A DNA stretch of 64,000 bases from Roseibacillus ishigakijimensis (GTDB taxonomy: Bacteria; Verrucomicrobiota; Verrucomicrobiia; Verrucomicrobiales; Akkermansiaceae). Location of the stretch: contig NZ_JAENIO010000008.1 of NCBI RefSeq assembly GCF_016595415.1, forward strand, positions 46,180-110,179, written 5' to 3'. Positions within the stretch are counted from its first letter, which is position 1; each line of letters opens with the position of its first letter. This document shows positions 34,882 through 44,683 of the stretch, in pieces. The position numbers and the translations under genes were made by a program. Below the pieces are notes generated by a model. The model searched no databases. It saw only the letters and a program-made list of their open reading frames with translations, and had not been told where the DNA came from.

Positions 34882-36312
34882 GTGATCAGAAATCTCGTTA
34901 CCAAATTATGGAATTCGGGTACCGCCACGCAGTGGTTAAGTCTTTTAATCAAACCACTGCGTCTATTTCTTTTGACGCCGCTCATTCTTACTCAGTGGAA
35001 TTCGAGCGAAGTGGCAGCCTTTTACATTGTAGCATCAGTCGCTGGATTTACAGCAATTGTGACTGAATTCCTACCTGGGATATTGTCTCCAGTATTTTCC
35101 TACTATTATGCCGGCGTCCGAAACCTACAGGAAATAGGTAAAGAAAAACTTGAAAATAAGAGACCAAACTGGGAAGGGTTTGCCAATGCCTTTGCAACTC
35201 TACGCAGAATTCAGGTATCAATTAGTTTTTTGCTTGTAACTATTGTCGTTGTCGGAGTGTTGGTTGGTCTGAGTCGGCAAATCGGTTGGGAGCAGTTTCA
35301 AAGCCACTACATTTGGGTGCCTCTTCTTCTTTCCCTTCAGGTTCTTTTCCAAGTTGTCATGGGTGGTGTTGGAGGAGCCCTAAAAGCTTCCGGAAATGTC
35401 GCTCTTGTCAACAAAAATGGCTCTTTTTTCGCCTTTGCTCAAGTCGTCTTAGGCTCTTTGATTGTTTCGTTGGGAGGTGATTTAACGTTCTTGCTTATCG
35501 GGCAACTAATTGTTGATGCTCTCAACCGTCTAACGTTACGGCAGCTAATGAAAAGTAAGATACCTAAGGTTCTAAATGGTCGCTATGATCCGGCTGTCGC
35601 TACCTATTTGAAAAAGCCAGCTTTTCGAGGTATTATAGGTGTAATGAGTTCCGTGGGCTTGCAAAAGATTAGTCCGGCAATGGTAGCTGGCTTGTTGTCG
35701 AATAAGTCGCTCGTCGTCTTTTCTCTTTCCTTAACGTTTGTAACTACCTTATCAACTGCCGCGAAAGCTGTAATTGTGAGCCAAATTCCACGTTTGAGTC
35801 GTTTATATTGCCAAAAAGACCTTGAGAAATTGAAAGTAGTTTCGATTGATCGTATTTCGATAACTTTGATAATTTATCTATTAGGAGTTGCTCCTGGTGT
35901 TTTTGCTGTCTACTATGTGCTGTCTTTTTCGAATAAGTGGCCTGAACACGGCGGCTTTTCTTTGCTCATTTTATTTGCTCTCTTCGAGTTTTGCCGTCTG
36001 CTCGTCTCGAGCTTGGTGATGGTCTATAACGTGACGAATGAGAGACCGTTTTACCTCCGGACGTTAGTGGGTGCCCTAATTACGTTGCTTGGATTCTCTC
36101 TCTTACAGATTTCCAATACCGGGTCTCTGCTAGCCGTTGCCTGTGTGAGCGCGATGCCTCAAGTTGCAACGACATTGGGATTGAGTGTTCGAAAGTTTTG
36201 CTCACTAGTCCGCTATTCACCAAGCGAACTGTTTTTCGCGTTTTCTGAGAGATTGTCAGTTCCTGTTATTAATAGTTTTTGTCGCAAGTTGATCAGTGCT
36301 TTGTATAGATAA
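34882..36312 (+). CDS. Polysaccharide flippase (Wzx-like, MOP superfamily)
   Basis: The 476-residue protein has about twelve hydrophobic segments and no other domain, as expected for the flippases that move lipid-linked repeat units across the inner membrane. Recognisable stretches include LFLLTPLILTQWNSSEVAAFYIVAS near the N-terminus (in parts) and GVMSSVGLQKISPAMVAGLLSN in the middle. The start is GTG at 34882. The gene is clearly more AT-rich than cysN just before it and opens the variable core of the locus. Confidence 0.8.
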   Translation: MIRNLVTKLWNSGTATQWLSLLIKPLRLFLLTPLILTQWNSSEVAAFYIVASVAGFTAIVTEFLPGILSPVFSYYYAGVRNLQEIGKEKLENKRPNWEGFANAFATLRRIQVSISFLLVTIVVVGVLVGLSRQIGWEQFQSHYIWVPLLLSLQVLFQVVMGGVGGALKASGNVALVNKNGSFFAFAQVVLGSLIVSLGGDLTFLLIGQLIVDALNRLTLRQLMKSKIPKVLNGRYDPAVATYLKKPAFRGIIGVMSSVGLQKISPAMVAGLLSNKSLVVFSLSLTFVTTLSTAAKAVIVSQIPRLSRLYCQKDLEKLKVVSIDRISITLIIYLLGVAPGVFAVYYVLSFSNKWPEHGGFSLLILFALFEFCRLLVSSLVMVYNVTNERPFYLRTLVGALITLLGFSLLQISNTGSLLAVACVSAMPQVATTLGLSVRKFCSLVRYSPSELFFAFSERLSVPVINSFCRKLISALYR

Positions 36313-36327
36313 TGTTGAAGATTTAGT

Positions 36328-37128
36328 TTGTATTTTGAAAATGTGAAAAGTGAAACAGTAAAAAAATACTACGATAAATTTTCCGAAAAATTCGAGAAAG
36401 ATGTCGTTTACGGAAACTTGCGGGTAGAGTATCAAAAGCATTTTCTGAAAGGAGTTACTCATCCGGGAATTCAATCTGTTTTGATTATTGGAGCTGGTTA
36501 TGGTGACCTTGCTCCGGTCATCCGGAAGAAGGTGGGCCCGGAAGCTAGGATTCTGGGTTTGGACATTAGTTCGGACGCCATCGATCGGGCGAATAAGCTT
36601 TTTTCTAATGAAAAAACGCGTTTTAGAGTCTGTGATATCTGTGCGGATGAAGACGAACTCGAGGGGACATATGATTTAATCATTTTTCCAGACTGTTATG
36701 AGCACCTGCCGAGGGAATCCCGTCCAACTGTTCATCGAAAACTCGCTATGCACTCGCATCGCGGGACACGGATTGTTTTGACCGTTCCATCTTTGAGTAA
36801 ACAGGCCGCATTGCGGGCGAATGGGGAGGGGCTTCAAATCGTAGACGAAGACGTATCCGTTGAAGATTGCCTTCAGTTGGCCAAGGATGTTGATGGCTAT
36901 CTCGCTTCCTTTCAGCAAAAGTCGATTTGGAAATCGTGTGATTATTATCATATTCTTATCTGTGTTGGAGAGGAAAGTCTCCAAGATAGAAACCCGACAA
37001 CCGATGGGTTTTTTATGACTAAACTTGGAGCCTTCTCCCCTCAGGGAACACTCGAAAGACGCCTGAGGCCGTATCGCCGATTAGCTCAAATGTTAAGGGA
37101 GCGTGAACTTAGAAAAATTGGATCGTGA
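36328..37128 (+). CDS. Class I SAM-dependent methyltransferase
   Basis: The 266-residue protein has a Rossmann-type methyltransferase core: VLIIGAGYGDLAPVI (motif I, about residues 50-64), ILGLDISSDAI (motif II, acidic residue for SAM), and YDLIIFPDCYEHLPRES (motif IV/post). An N-terminal VKKYYDKFSEKFEKDV resembles other sugar or lipid methyltransferases. The target is unknown; methylation of a sugar residue is possible from context. The start is uncertain between TTG at 36328 and GTG at 36343. Its stop overlaps the next GTG. Confidence 0.78.
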   Translation: MYFENVKSETVKKYYDKFSEKFEKDVVYGNLRVEYQKHFLKGVTHPGIQSVLIIGAGYGDLAPVIRKKVGPEARILGLDISSDAIDRANKLFSNEKTRFRVCDICADEDELEGTYDLIIFPDCYEHLPRESRPTVHRKLAMHSHRGTRIVLTVPSLSKQAALRANGEGLQIVDEDVSVEDCLQLAKDVDGYLASFQQKSIWKSCDYYHILICVGEESLQDRNPTTDGFFMTKLGAFSPQGTLERRLRPYRRLAQMLRERELRKIGS

Positions 37129-38270
37129 GGGTAGCACTGGTTTGTCCAAAAGTGGGAATCCTCACTGAGACTTTTATCAAACGCTATGCACAAGAGTTGC
37201 AGCCTGAGGGATTAGTTACGCTTGGCCGCTTGCAAGAGATCAATGGTTGGGAGGGACCTGACGGTAAAACAACAATATTGGAAAAAAGTGTTAGTCCTCG
37301 TGAAAGAATCGAACATGTGATTTTACGTAAGCTCAATCGCTTACGCTTCCGTCCTTATCTCTGGAGTGATGAGCGGCGTTTTCGTCAATCATGCCGCTCT
37401 TTGTTTAAGGAACATGAGATCACGACCGTTTTCTCTCAGTATCTGCACACGGGTATCCATATGGACCCCATATGCAAAGAGTTAGGATTGCGGCATGTGG
37501 TGAGGGGCCACGGCTATGATATCACGCAAATTCCCAAATCAAAATGGGGTCAGCGTAACTACCATTTGTTGAGCGAGATTGACTGCCTTGTTGTTCCGAC
37601 CCCCTACCAATCCGAGCGATTGGGCGAGCTTGGAATCTCGCAAGAGCGCATTCATGCCATTCCCTACGGTGTCGAATTACCCGATTCTGCGAGTCTCAAA
37701 AGAGCCGAGGCTGGGGATGAGGTTGTCCGCTGCCTTTCGGTAGGTCGTTTCACGCCCAAGAAAGCCCCTGAGAAAACACTTAGAGCCTTCATTGCGGCTG
37801 CGGCGGAGAACGCTCGCCTTTCTCTCACCATGATCGGTGACGGTCCATTATTTGGCGAGTGCAAAGAACTGGCCGAACGATCCGCCGTACGCGACCGTAT
37901 CTCGCTTCTCGGTGCGCGACCGAATGCTGATGTCAAGAAATTGATGGCATCTGCGGACCTCTTCCTTCAGCATAGCATCACCCCCGATAACGGGGATCAA
38001 GAAGGGGCCCCCGTTGCGATTATGGAGGCGATGGCGTTTGGCTTACCTGTTGTCTCAACCCGTCATTCCGGAATTCCCTATCAAGTTGACGAAGAGGTGA
38101 CCGGCCTTCTCGTTGATGAGGGAGATATTTCTGGAATGAGCCGTGCAATCAGCGAACTCGCTGCTGATAAGAAACGAAGAAAAGAATTCGGTGTCGCAGG
38201 TCGGGCTAAGGCGGAAGCGCAATTCACTTGGAAGGCAGAGAAAGAGAGTATTCTCAAGCTCTGTCGATAG
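37125..38270 (+). CDS. Glycosyltransferase, family 4-like
   Basis: The 381-residue GT-B enzyme shows RHVVRGHGYDITQIP, then VVPTPYQSERLGELGI, the nucleotide-sugar region LSVGRFTPKKAPEKTLRAF, and the E-x7-E-type motif PVAIMEAMAFGLPVVSTRHSGIP near residue 305 (in parts). The opening VALVCPKVGILTETFI is common in capsule and exopolysaccharide GT4 enzymes. The start is GTG at 37125 overlapping the previous stop (GTGA). Donor and linkage are unknown. Confidence 0.88.
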   Translation: MRVALVCPKVGILTETFIKRYAQELQPEGLVTLGRLQEINGWEGPDGKTTILEKSVSPRERIEHVILRKLNRLRFRPYLWSDERRFRQSCRSLFKEHEITTVFSQYLHTGIHMDPICKELGLRHVVRGHGYDITQIPKSKWGQRNYHLLSEIDCLVVPTPYQSERLGELGISQERIHAIPYGVELPDSASLKRAEAGDEVVRCLSVGRFTPKKAPEKTLRAFIAAAAENARLSLTMIGDGPLFGECKELAERSAVRDRISLLGARPNADVKKLMASADLFLQHSITPDNGDQEGAPVAIMEAMAFGLPVVSTRHSGIPYQVDEEVTGLLVDEGDISGMSRAISELAADKKRRKEFGVAGRAKAEAQFTWKAEKESILKLCR

Positions 38271-38289
38271 ATCTGGTGCTCACACAACT

Positions 38290-39198
38290 ATGACTCCTGA
38301 CTTCATTATACTTGGAGCGATGAAAGCGGCGACCACTTCGTTGCACGCGATGCTGGTGCGCCATCCAAAGATTTTCATACCGAAAGGTGAGCTGTTTTAC
38401 TTTGACTGTGAGGATTGCCTTGAGCATCCCGATTTTTTCCCTTGGAGGTGTTTGTCAAGGGGAGCGGATGTAGCGGGGCATAAGGAGCGTTATCGAAATT
38501 GGTATAATATGCAATTCGAGTTCGCAGCGCAGGATCAGCTCATTGGTGAGGACTCGACAACCTATCTCAGTAGCGAGCTGGCCCCAGCGAACATTCAGGC
38601 AGAAGCCCCGCAAGCAAAACTGATTGTGATGTTGCGAGAGCCCGTCTCGCGAGCTTACTCACATTATTGGCATCTCTTTAAGACCAACAGAGCCACTTGC
38701 TCCTTTGAGGAAATGCTCGCCCGTCAACCCGCTTCTCTTTTAACGAGAGGTCTCTATGCCCGCCAATTGGAAAATTACTATCGGCTCTTTCCGCGTGAAC
38801 AGATACTCGTCATCTTTTTCGAAGATTTCGTGCAAAAGGCTGCGGAGGAAACTGCTCAAGTCCTCGCTTTTCTTGGCATAGAAGCCCTCAAAGAGGTTTG
38901 TGAGCCATTGCATACGAATTCAGCGGAAATGCGTCGTTTTGTGAGCGCACACTTGGTCTGGAATCGCTTGCGGGCCGGAAACAAGCCCGACTACCAAACA
39001 CGCTTTGAGCTGCGCCCTAAAGGGAAGAGCCCCCTCTTGGACAGAGTTTACAACCGCTGGCTGAATCCTATTATCGAGGCCAAGCCTCCCCGAATAAGCC
39101 CAGATACCAAGGCTTATCTCAGGAATTATTACAAAGCTCCCAACGAGCATCTTGCTGGCTTGCTCAACCGGGGGCTTCCCGGCAATTGGACCTTTTAA
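38290..39198 (+). CDS. Sulfotransferase 1 (heparan-sulfotransferase-like)
   Basis: The 302-residue protein has both PAPS-binding elements: the 5'-phosphosulfate loop LGAMKAATTSL (residues 8-18) and the 3'-phosphate element MLREPVSRAYSHY (about 114-126). GEDSTTYL and LYARQLENYYRLFP further match sulfotransferases of the heparan N-deacetylase/N-sulfotransferase type found in bacterial polysaccharide loci. The ATG at 38290 is preferred because upstream codons lie in the preceding gene. It probably transfers sulfate to a sugar of the nascent polysaccharide. Confidence 0.9.
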   Translation: MTPDFIILGAMKAATTSLHAMLVRHPKIFIPKGELFYFDCEDCLEHPDFFPWRCLSRGADVAGHKERYRNWYNMQFEFAAQDQLIGEDSTTYLSSELAPANIQAEAPQAKLIVMLREPVSRAYSHYWHLFKTNRATCSFEEMLARQPASLLTRGLYARQLENYYRLFPREQILVIFFEDFVQKAAEETAQVLAFLGIEALKEVCEPLHTNSAEMRRFVSAHLVWNRLRAGNKPDYQTRFELRPKGKSPLLDRVYNRWLNPIIEAKPPRISPDTKAYLRNYYKAPNEHLAGLLNRGLPGNWTF

Positions 39199-39225
39199 GC
39201 TCGAGTTAAGTTTCACTTCCTCTCA

Positions 39226-40233
39226 ATGAACTCTCAGGTCTCCATCATAATCCCTCTTTTCAATCGAGAAGATCTGATCGGCGAGACTTTGGAGTCGATT
39301 CAGGCCCAAAGCTATCAGAATTGGGAGGCGCTGGTGGTGGATGATGGCTCGACAGACGGGAGTCGCGCGGTGGTCGAAGGTTTCGGCGAGAGAGATAAGA
39401 GGGTGCGATTGCTGGAGTGGGGGGAGGCTCCCAAAGGAGCCTGTTCCTGTCGCAATAAAGGATTGCAGGAAGCCCAGGGTGAGTTCGTGATCTTTCTCGA
39501 TTCCGACGATCTGCTGACTCCCGATGCTCTCGCCCGCCGAGTGGAGGCCCTCGCTGCCGCCCCCGCATTGGACTTTACGGTTTCGGGGACGGTGATTTTC
39601 GACAGTAAGATAGGGGATGTTTCCCGCTATCTGTGTTTTCCTCACGAGACGGATTGCAGCGATACGGAACGCTTTTTTCTCTTTGACCATCCTTGGTTAA
39701 CCACCGGTCCGACATGGAGACGGTCTTTCCTCCAAGAAAATCACCTGCAATGGAGGGAAAATTTGGATCGCTGGCAGGACCTCTTCTTCCATTTGGATTG
39801 TCTCGCCTATTCACCTGTTTACCAGAGGCTTGCCGGCTATGATAACGGATGGCGCAGAGACGCCCCTGACAAGATCACTAGGCTGAAGAATGTGGAGAAA
39901 GAATCGTTGCTCGTCTTGCTCTCAGCTCTCAAGGATATCGAACTTCGGAAGGAGCAAGGTCCGCTTTATGAGAAAAATATTGCGGTGGTTTATTCCGCTT
40001 TCAGTCAGGCTTTTCGCGCACGCGGAGTTGCAAAGTGGCTCGATGAGCTTTCCCCTCAAGAAGGGGGGCTTCTCGTTGAATGTTACTCGAAAAGCCCCAG
40101 GCATCGCTGGAGCCTTTCTCTCCGGTCTCGGAGGTTCGCTAATTGTCTGACCCGAGTGATTCCACCGTCTGCGGAGCAGAGGGTTGAGGAGAAGTTTCTT
40201 CGCCGAGTCGTGAGGAAGCGGCGTGTCATGTAG
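39226..40233 (+). CDS. Glycosyltransferase, family 2
   Basis: The 335-residue protein starts with the GT-A core VSIIIPLFNREDLIGETLESIQAQSY (in parts), the donor-binding VDDGSTDGS, and the metal-binding FLDSDDLLT near residue 90. A WLTTGPTWRR stretch and WQDLFFHLDCLAY follow. No transmembrane helices are seen, so it likely acts at the cytoplasmic face on lipid-linked sugars. The C-terminus is very basic. Confidence 0.9.
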   Translation: MNSQVSIIIPLFNREDLIGETLESIQAQSYQNWEALVVDDGSTDGSRAVVEGFGERDKRVRLLEWGEAPKGACSCRNKGLQEAQGEFVIFLDSDDLLTPDALARRVEALAAAPALDFTVSGTVIFDSKIGDVSRYLCFPHETDCSDTERFFLFDHPWLTTGPTWRRSFLQENHLQWRENLDRWQDLFFHLDCLAYSPVYQRLAGYDNGWRRDAPDKITRLKNVEKESLLVLLSALKDIELRKEQGPLYEKNIAVVYSAFSQAFRARGVAKWLDELSPQEGGLLVECYSKSPRHRWSLSLRSRRFANCLTRVIPPSAEQRVEEKFLRRVVRKRRVM

Positions 40234-40266
40234 TCCAACTTCGCAATTTTATTAGCGGTATTCCTT

Positions 40267-40872
40267 ATGACTCTTTCCCAAAAGACCAAAAACCTCATCA
40301 GATTGTTAAAAATGCTGAGAAGGCATTTCGCCAATCTTGTAACTTTCGACTCGAGGGGAGCGGTGATTGGACCTTTTGTGCGCATCCAGGGGGGAGAGCG
40401 CATTCTTCTGAGTGATGGGGTGTTTGTGGCGAATTTTACAACCCTGATGACCTGTCCCGCTGGGGCGAAAACAGAGCGTGATGCCTTCCTCCGCGTCGGC
40501 TCTGGGAGTTATATCGGAGAATGCGTCAACATCCGGGCCGCTGGAGCTGATATCAACATTGGCCGCGATGTGATGATTGCAAACAATACTGTGATCGTAT
40601 CGTCCAACCATGGCTTCGCCTCCGACCGACCTATCAGCGAACAAAGATATACTGATTGCGAGGTGTCGGTCGACATTGGGAACGGAGCTTGGATTGGAGC
40701 GGGTGTCAGTATTCTTGCCGGGGTCAAGGTTGGTGCAGGGGCGGTCATCGCCAGTGGGGCGGTTTTGACGAAGTCAGTTGGAGAAAACGAAATCTGGGGA
40801 GGTGTTCCGGCAAAGCGTTTGGGATTTCGGGAAGCGACGAAGAACCAGAAGGTCGGATCTGAGGGCCAATGA
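40267..40872 (+). CDS. Hexapeptide-repeat O-acyltransferase (LbH family)
   Basis: The 201-residue protein contains left-handed beta-helix hexapeptide repeats (GSGSYIGECVNIRAAGADINIGRDVMI and IGNGAWIGAGVSILAGVKVGAGAVIASGAVL, in parts), the catalytic SSNHGF stretch with His near residue 114, and the closing GGVPAKRLG typical of WbbJ/NodL-type acetyltransferases. It likely O-acetylates a sugar. Its last four bases overlap the ATG of the next acyltransferase. Confidence 0.9.
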   Translation: MTLSQKTKNLIRLLKMLRRHFANLVTFDSRGAVIGPFVRIQGGERILLSDGVFVANFTTLMTCPAGAKTERDAFLRVGSGSYIGECVNIRAAGADINIGRDVMIANNTVIVSSNHGFASDRPISEQRYTDCEVSVDIGNGAWIGAGVSILAGVKVGAGAVIASGAVLTKSVGENEIWGGVPAKRLGFREATKNQKVGSEGQ

Positions 40873-42005
40873 ATAAGCCACAACATATCCTTTCGCAAAC
40901 TGGCATTCGGGGTTTGGCTGCCTTACTTGTTATCCCGAGTCATTTGGGCTTGGGGACGACCTTGCCAGAATGGGAAGGAGCTGTGGTCCCTTTCTGTAGT
41001 GCGGCGACAGCAGTGAATGTTTTCTTCGTTCTTTCCGGGTTTGTCTTGTGCTATGTTTACCAAGCAGACGAGGAAAGGAACGAGGGTCGGTTGATTGGGT
41101 GCTCGTGGAAGAAGTTTTACCTCGCGCGATTTGCGCGGATCTATCCTCTTTATTTTATTTTGACGCTTCTCGCGTATGGAGTCTCACTTTTGACTCATAC
41201 CGATGGAGCAGGGCAGTCCTTCGTTAAAGATGGTGCCAAGACGGTGCTCCAGCTTCTCTTTCTCCACCCATTTCCCGGTCTTGCTTTCAATGGCTGGATT
41301 GTGCCTTCTTGGTCCCTTGCGATGGAAGCGCTCGCTTATGTTCTCATTTTTCCTGGTCTTCTAGCTCTTGGAATGCAGCGAGCGAAACTAGGAAAGGTGC
41401 TGATCATGATTTTCCTAGCTCCAGTAGTTTACGAGCTACTCGCGATTCCGCTACGGCAAACGGATGAGCCGTTCTACAGAGGCTGGGGTGCGCTTCTGAG
41501 AGTCACAGTTTATTTTCCTTTGGGAATGCTCCTTTACCAGTTGTTAAGATTGAGGCCCGGTTGGGTTCAGATTGCTTCTAGCCATGCGACATGGGCTACC
41601 TTCCTCGTTCTCATTTGGCATTGTTTCGACAACTTGGTCTTTCCCGGATTATCTCTCCTAAGCCAATGGGGTGTGGTGTTTCTCATTTTTTGTTTTCTGC
41701 AAGATTCAAAGTCTTTGGCTTCGCGTTTCTTTAGCTCACGATGCATGCAGTGGCTGGGTGCTGTCTCCTATTCTGTTTATCTTTTTCACGTTCTTCCGGG
41801 TGCAAAACTCGTGTCTGGTTTGGGAGAAGGTTTTTTTGAAAACATGGCATTTGGCTGGCGTCTTGGCTTTGTGGTTGCACAAATCGGATTCATTCTCCTC
41901 ATCTCTCACCTGCTCTTCCACTTTGTCGAAATGAGAGGGAAGAGGTGGGTTCTTTCTCATTTTCAGGCCAAAAAGACTCCCACCCTAAAGAGTGCCCCCT
42001 TCTGA
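40869..42005 (+). CDS. Acyltransferase 3 family integral membrane protein (copy 1)
   Basis: The 378-residue protein has about ten hydrophobic helices and the acyltransferase-3 signatures GIRGLAALLVIPSHLGLG with the key His near residue 26, then VFFVLSGFVL and RFARIYPLYF. The family moves acetyl or other acyl groups to polysaccharides at the membrane. Its start overlaps the hexapeptide acyltransferase, which implies a shared modification step. Confidence 0.9.
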   Translation: MNKPQHILSQTGIRGLAALLVIPSHLGLGTTLPEWEGAVVPFCSAATAVNVFFVLSGFVLCYVYQADEERNEGRLIGCSWKKFYLARFARIYPLYFILTLLAYGVSLLTHTDGAGQSFVKDGAKTVLQLLFLHPFPGLAFNGWIVPSWSLAMEALAYVLIFPGLLALGMQRAKLGKVLIMIFLAPVVYELLAIPLRQTDEPFYRGWGALLRVTVYFPLGMLLYQLLRLRPGWVQIASSHATWATFLVLIWHCFDNLVFPGLSLLSQWGVVFLIFCFLQDSKSLASRFFSSRCMQWLGAVSYSVYLFHVLPGAKLVSGLGEGFFENMAFGWRLGFVVAQIGFILLISHLLFHFVEMRGKRWVLSHFQAKKTPTLKSAPF

Positions 42006-42074
42006 GGGAAAGGCTTTCCGGCTCCAGCAGGGGAGAAAGCACCCGGAGGCGAGAGGCTCAAATTTATCCCAACC

Positions 42075-42896
42075 TTGAAGACGTCATATGCAGTGTTGAT
42101 CCGGACGCGCGATTCCGAGGCGACCATTAGGGAGGTGCTCACTGGACTGTTGAATCAGAGGTTACCACCTCGCCGGGTAGTGATCGTCGACAATCAATCC
42201 CGGGACGCGACTTTGGCGATTGTTCACGAGCTGGTTCCCGAGGCCGTCGTTGTTGAGTACCCTGCCGGGGAACCCTTTAACTATTCCAAGGCACTGAACT
42301 TGGGAATGGCGGAAGTCGATTGTGAGTTTTGTCTCATTGTCAGCTCTCATGTCATCTTAAAGCGATTTGATGTGACGCAAAAATCCCTTAGCTTTCTGAG
42401 AGAGAGCCCGAAGTATGGCGCAGTGGTCTATGGTTCGGTGAAGGATCGCGACCTCTCGTTCAATGCCCCTTCTCCTTCCATCACGGATGCGGCGTCGGAA
42501 GCGAACAATAGGGGGCAGATGATTCGAACGAGCTGTTGGGTTGAAGAGCCGTTCTGCGAGACCATTCCAACGTGTGAAGATCAATTGTGGTCGCGCGCGA
42601 TTAAGGCCCGTGCTTGGGCAGTCGCAGTATTGCCGGAAGTGATTTCCTACGAGAACCCGTATAAGAATACGGCCAAACGGGTGCAGGAGGCTTACGTGAT
42701 GGGCAGATGGATCGACACCTGGGGGGACACCGGCCGTGCCTCTCTCTGTTCGGTCCGGGTTCTGCTCATCAAGGGAGCAAGGTTTCGCTTGCGGGAGGGC
42801 CTGGCCGAAATACAGGTCCTGTTCTCTAGGCTGCTGGGTAAGGCCGGAGTTGAGCGAAACTACGGGTCAAGTTCATATCGAAAAAGATTGGGTTAA
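42075..42896 (+). CDS. Glycosyltransferase, family 2
   Basis: The 273-residue protein shows the GT2 core in the form YAVLIRTRDSEATIREVL, VVIVDNQSRDAT, a middle CLIVSSHVIL region in place of the usual DDD, and YENPYKNTAKRVQEAYVMGRW. The weakened acidic motif means metal binding is less certain than for the other GT2 genes. The start is TTG at 42075; a later GTG would cut off the first strand. A 69-base gap with no clear structure precedes it. Confidence 0.8.
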   Translation: MKTSYAVLIRTRDSEATIREVLTGLLNQRLPPRRVVIVDNQSRDATLAIVHELVPEAVVVEYPAGEPFNYSKALNLGMAEVDCEFCLIVSSHVILKRFDVTQKSLSFLRESPKYGAVVYGSVKDRDLSFNAPSPSITDAASEANNRGQMIRTSCWVEEPFCETIPTCEDQLWSRAIKARAWAVAVLPEVISYENPYKNTAKRVQEAYVMGRWIDTWGDTGRASLCSVRVLLIKGARFRLREGLAEIQVLFSRLLGKAGVERNYGSSSYRKRLG

Positions 42897-42897
42897 G

Positions 42898-43701
42898 ATG
42901 TCGGTAGAAGATGCGAAAAGTTTGTTTTGGTTTGTCCATATGCACAAAGCGGGAGGGACGACTATTGTTAAGTGTGCGGAGAAGAATCATGAGATTTTGA
43001 CGGACTCGGGAAATGGAAACATTTTAGAAGAGGATGGCACAGAAATTGACTATCGTGCTCTCGATGGGGACGGGTTGCGGTCTCTGGTTTCGAGACTACT
43101 GAACGGAGGAGTAACCTTTGTGGCTTCCGAGTTCAGTGTGCCGAATCTGGAGGTCCTTTTGGCCCACCCGCAGGTGAAAGTCTTTACCTTTCTGAGGGAG
43201 CCGGGCGCCCGGTTTCTCTCGAATTTTCGTTATGATTATCAGCATCAATTTTTTCGGGGTGACTGCGATTGGACGACGTTCTTCCGGCATAAAGAGCAGT
43301 CTTTTTACTATGAAAACTATTACACCCGGATCTTATCCCGTGTTTTGACGGGGAATTTGAGGCAAAAAGATTGTGAACGTGCTTACGAAATGATCAAAAG
43401 CTTTGATTTCGTGGGTGTTCTGGAGGACGAGCGTTCGTGGAGCTGTTTTTTCGAATGGGCGGGATGGGAGCCGGTGAGGCTCAACGCGAATTCTTCGAGT
43501 GATAGAAGGGCATTCTTCCGTTATTTGAAGCGACCGAAGAAGTGGGGGGCCGCTTATCGGATGGCTCGGTTTTCGCCTCCTCCTCCCGAGGATTTCAATA
43601 AGGTGTGGAACCTTCTCAATGAGAGTGATATGAGGATCTACCGATGGGCTCAAGAAGAGCTTCGTTCAGCGGAGTCGAGGCAAGCGCCAATTGAAGGATA
43701 A
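42898..43701 (+). CDS. Sulfotransferase 2 (family-2 type)
   Basis: The 267-residue protein has the 5'-PSB motif WFVHMHKAGGTTI with catalytic Lys at about residue 17, and the 3'-PB motif FTFLREPGARFLSNFRYDYQ with Arg100 and Ser108. This pattern is that of the sulfotransferase family that includes heparan 2-O and chondroitin sulfotransferases. It likely sulfates a different hydroxyl from sulfotransferase 1. It follows the upstream GT2 by one base and precedes another GT2. Confidence 0.86.
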   Translation: MSVEDAKSLFWFVHMHKAGGTTIVKCAEKNHEILTDSGNGNILEEDGTEIDYRALDGDGLRSLVSRLLNGGVTFVASEFSVPNLEVLLAHPQVKVFTFLREPGARFLSNFRYDYQHQFFRGDCDWTTFFRHKEQSFYYENYYTRILSRVLTGNLRQKDCERAYEMIKSFDFVGVLEDERSWSCFFEWAGWEPVRLNANSSSDRRAFFRYLKRPKKWGAAYRMARFSPPPPEDFNKVWNLLNESDMRIYRWAQEELRSAESRQAPIEG

Positions 43702-43705
43702 GAAG

Positions 43706-44683
43706 ATGGAAGTGGTCGTCTCCATAATTATCCCCACTTTCATGAGAGAGCGTGTTCTCGTGGAAACGCTTGAATACCTTTGGAAGCAGGATTTTTCTTG
43801 TTTTGAAGTGATTGTGGTGGACCAGACGCCCCGGCACGAGCCCGAGGTGGAAGCCGCTTTGACAGGGATGCGGGAACGGGACAATTTTCATTGGCTGCGC
43901 GCCGAAGGATGGGCGAATTTGCCGGCAGCGCGCAACCGGGGTTTGGAACGCGCGCAGGGGGAGCTGGTTCTTTTCCTCGACGATGATGTCATCTTGGATG
44001 GGGACTACTTGAGCCAGCTAACGAAAGCCTTTGCGGAGAGTGGGGCGGATAGTGTGGTGGGACCGGTTTTACAGCGAGGAGAGGATGAACCGCGCTCGCT
44101 GGCCGATGGCATCCCCAATCCGGAGGACCCTCTGGGTGAGCTTCGCTCGGCTTGGGTGGAAGGGGGCCGGGGCTGCAATATGGCATTTCGGTGTGAGGTC
44201 CTTGGTCGAGAAGGGGGGCTTTGGTTCGATCCCCGCTATCTGGGCAATGCCATCTTGGAAGAAACGGATCTCTTTGTGCGCCTCCGGGGCCGAGGGGGGA
44301 AAGTTTGGCTGGATGAGCGCTTGCCGGTGATCCATCTCGCCGATCGGGTCGGGGGCTGCCGGGCGGCCACCTTCCGGGAAGGCAAGCGCTTGCCCAAGCA
44401 TTTTGTCCTCTTTTTCCACAATCACCTGCTCTTGGGCTGGAAACGAAACGGGTTCGCCGGGGCTCTCTCTGGAGGCTGGAAGCAGTACCGCAGATTGAGT
44501 GAAGAGGTTTCTTTCCAACGGAAATTGTTTCTGTTTCTCGCTTTGGGAGGGGGCGGGCTTCGTTTGTTGCCCACTGTTTTCGTTGACCGGGGGCCGCAAT
44601 CTTCCGAAGAAGGGGGCCGCTTTCCCGTGGGACATGGAGATGCCGAGAACCTTTCTTCCCCTGAACCTGCTGCTACCCAATGA
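43706..44683 (+). CDS. Glycosyltransferase, family 2
   Basis: The 325-residue enzyme has VVSIIIPTFMRERVLVETL, VIVVDQTP, AARNRGLERAQGELVLFLDDDVIL with the metal-binding DDD near residue 92 (in parts), and GRGCNMAFRCEVLGREGG followed by LEETDLFVRLR. The C-terminus has a hydrophobic stretch (LFLFLALGGGGLRLLPT). ATG at 43706 follows AAGGAT and is preferred over TTG at 43691. The stop overlaps the polymerase ATG. Confidence 0.9.
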   Translation: MEVVVSIIIPTFMRERVLVETLEYLWKQDFSCFEVIVVDQTPRHEPEVEAALTGMRERDNFHWLRAEGWANLPAARNRGLERAQGELVLFLDDDVILDGDYLSQLTKAFAESGADSVVGPVLQRGEDEPRSLADGIPNPEDPLGELRSAWVEGGRGCNMAFRCEVLGREGGLWFDPRYLGNAILEETDLFVRLRGRGGKVWLDERLPVIHLADRVGGCRAATFREGKRLPKHFVLFFHNHLLLGWKRNGFAGALSGGWKQYRRLSEEVSFQRKLFLFLALGGGGLRLLPTVFVDRGPQSSEEGGRFPVGHGDAENLSSPEPAATQ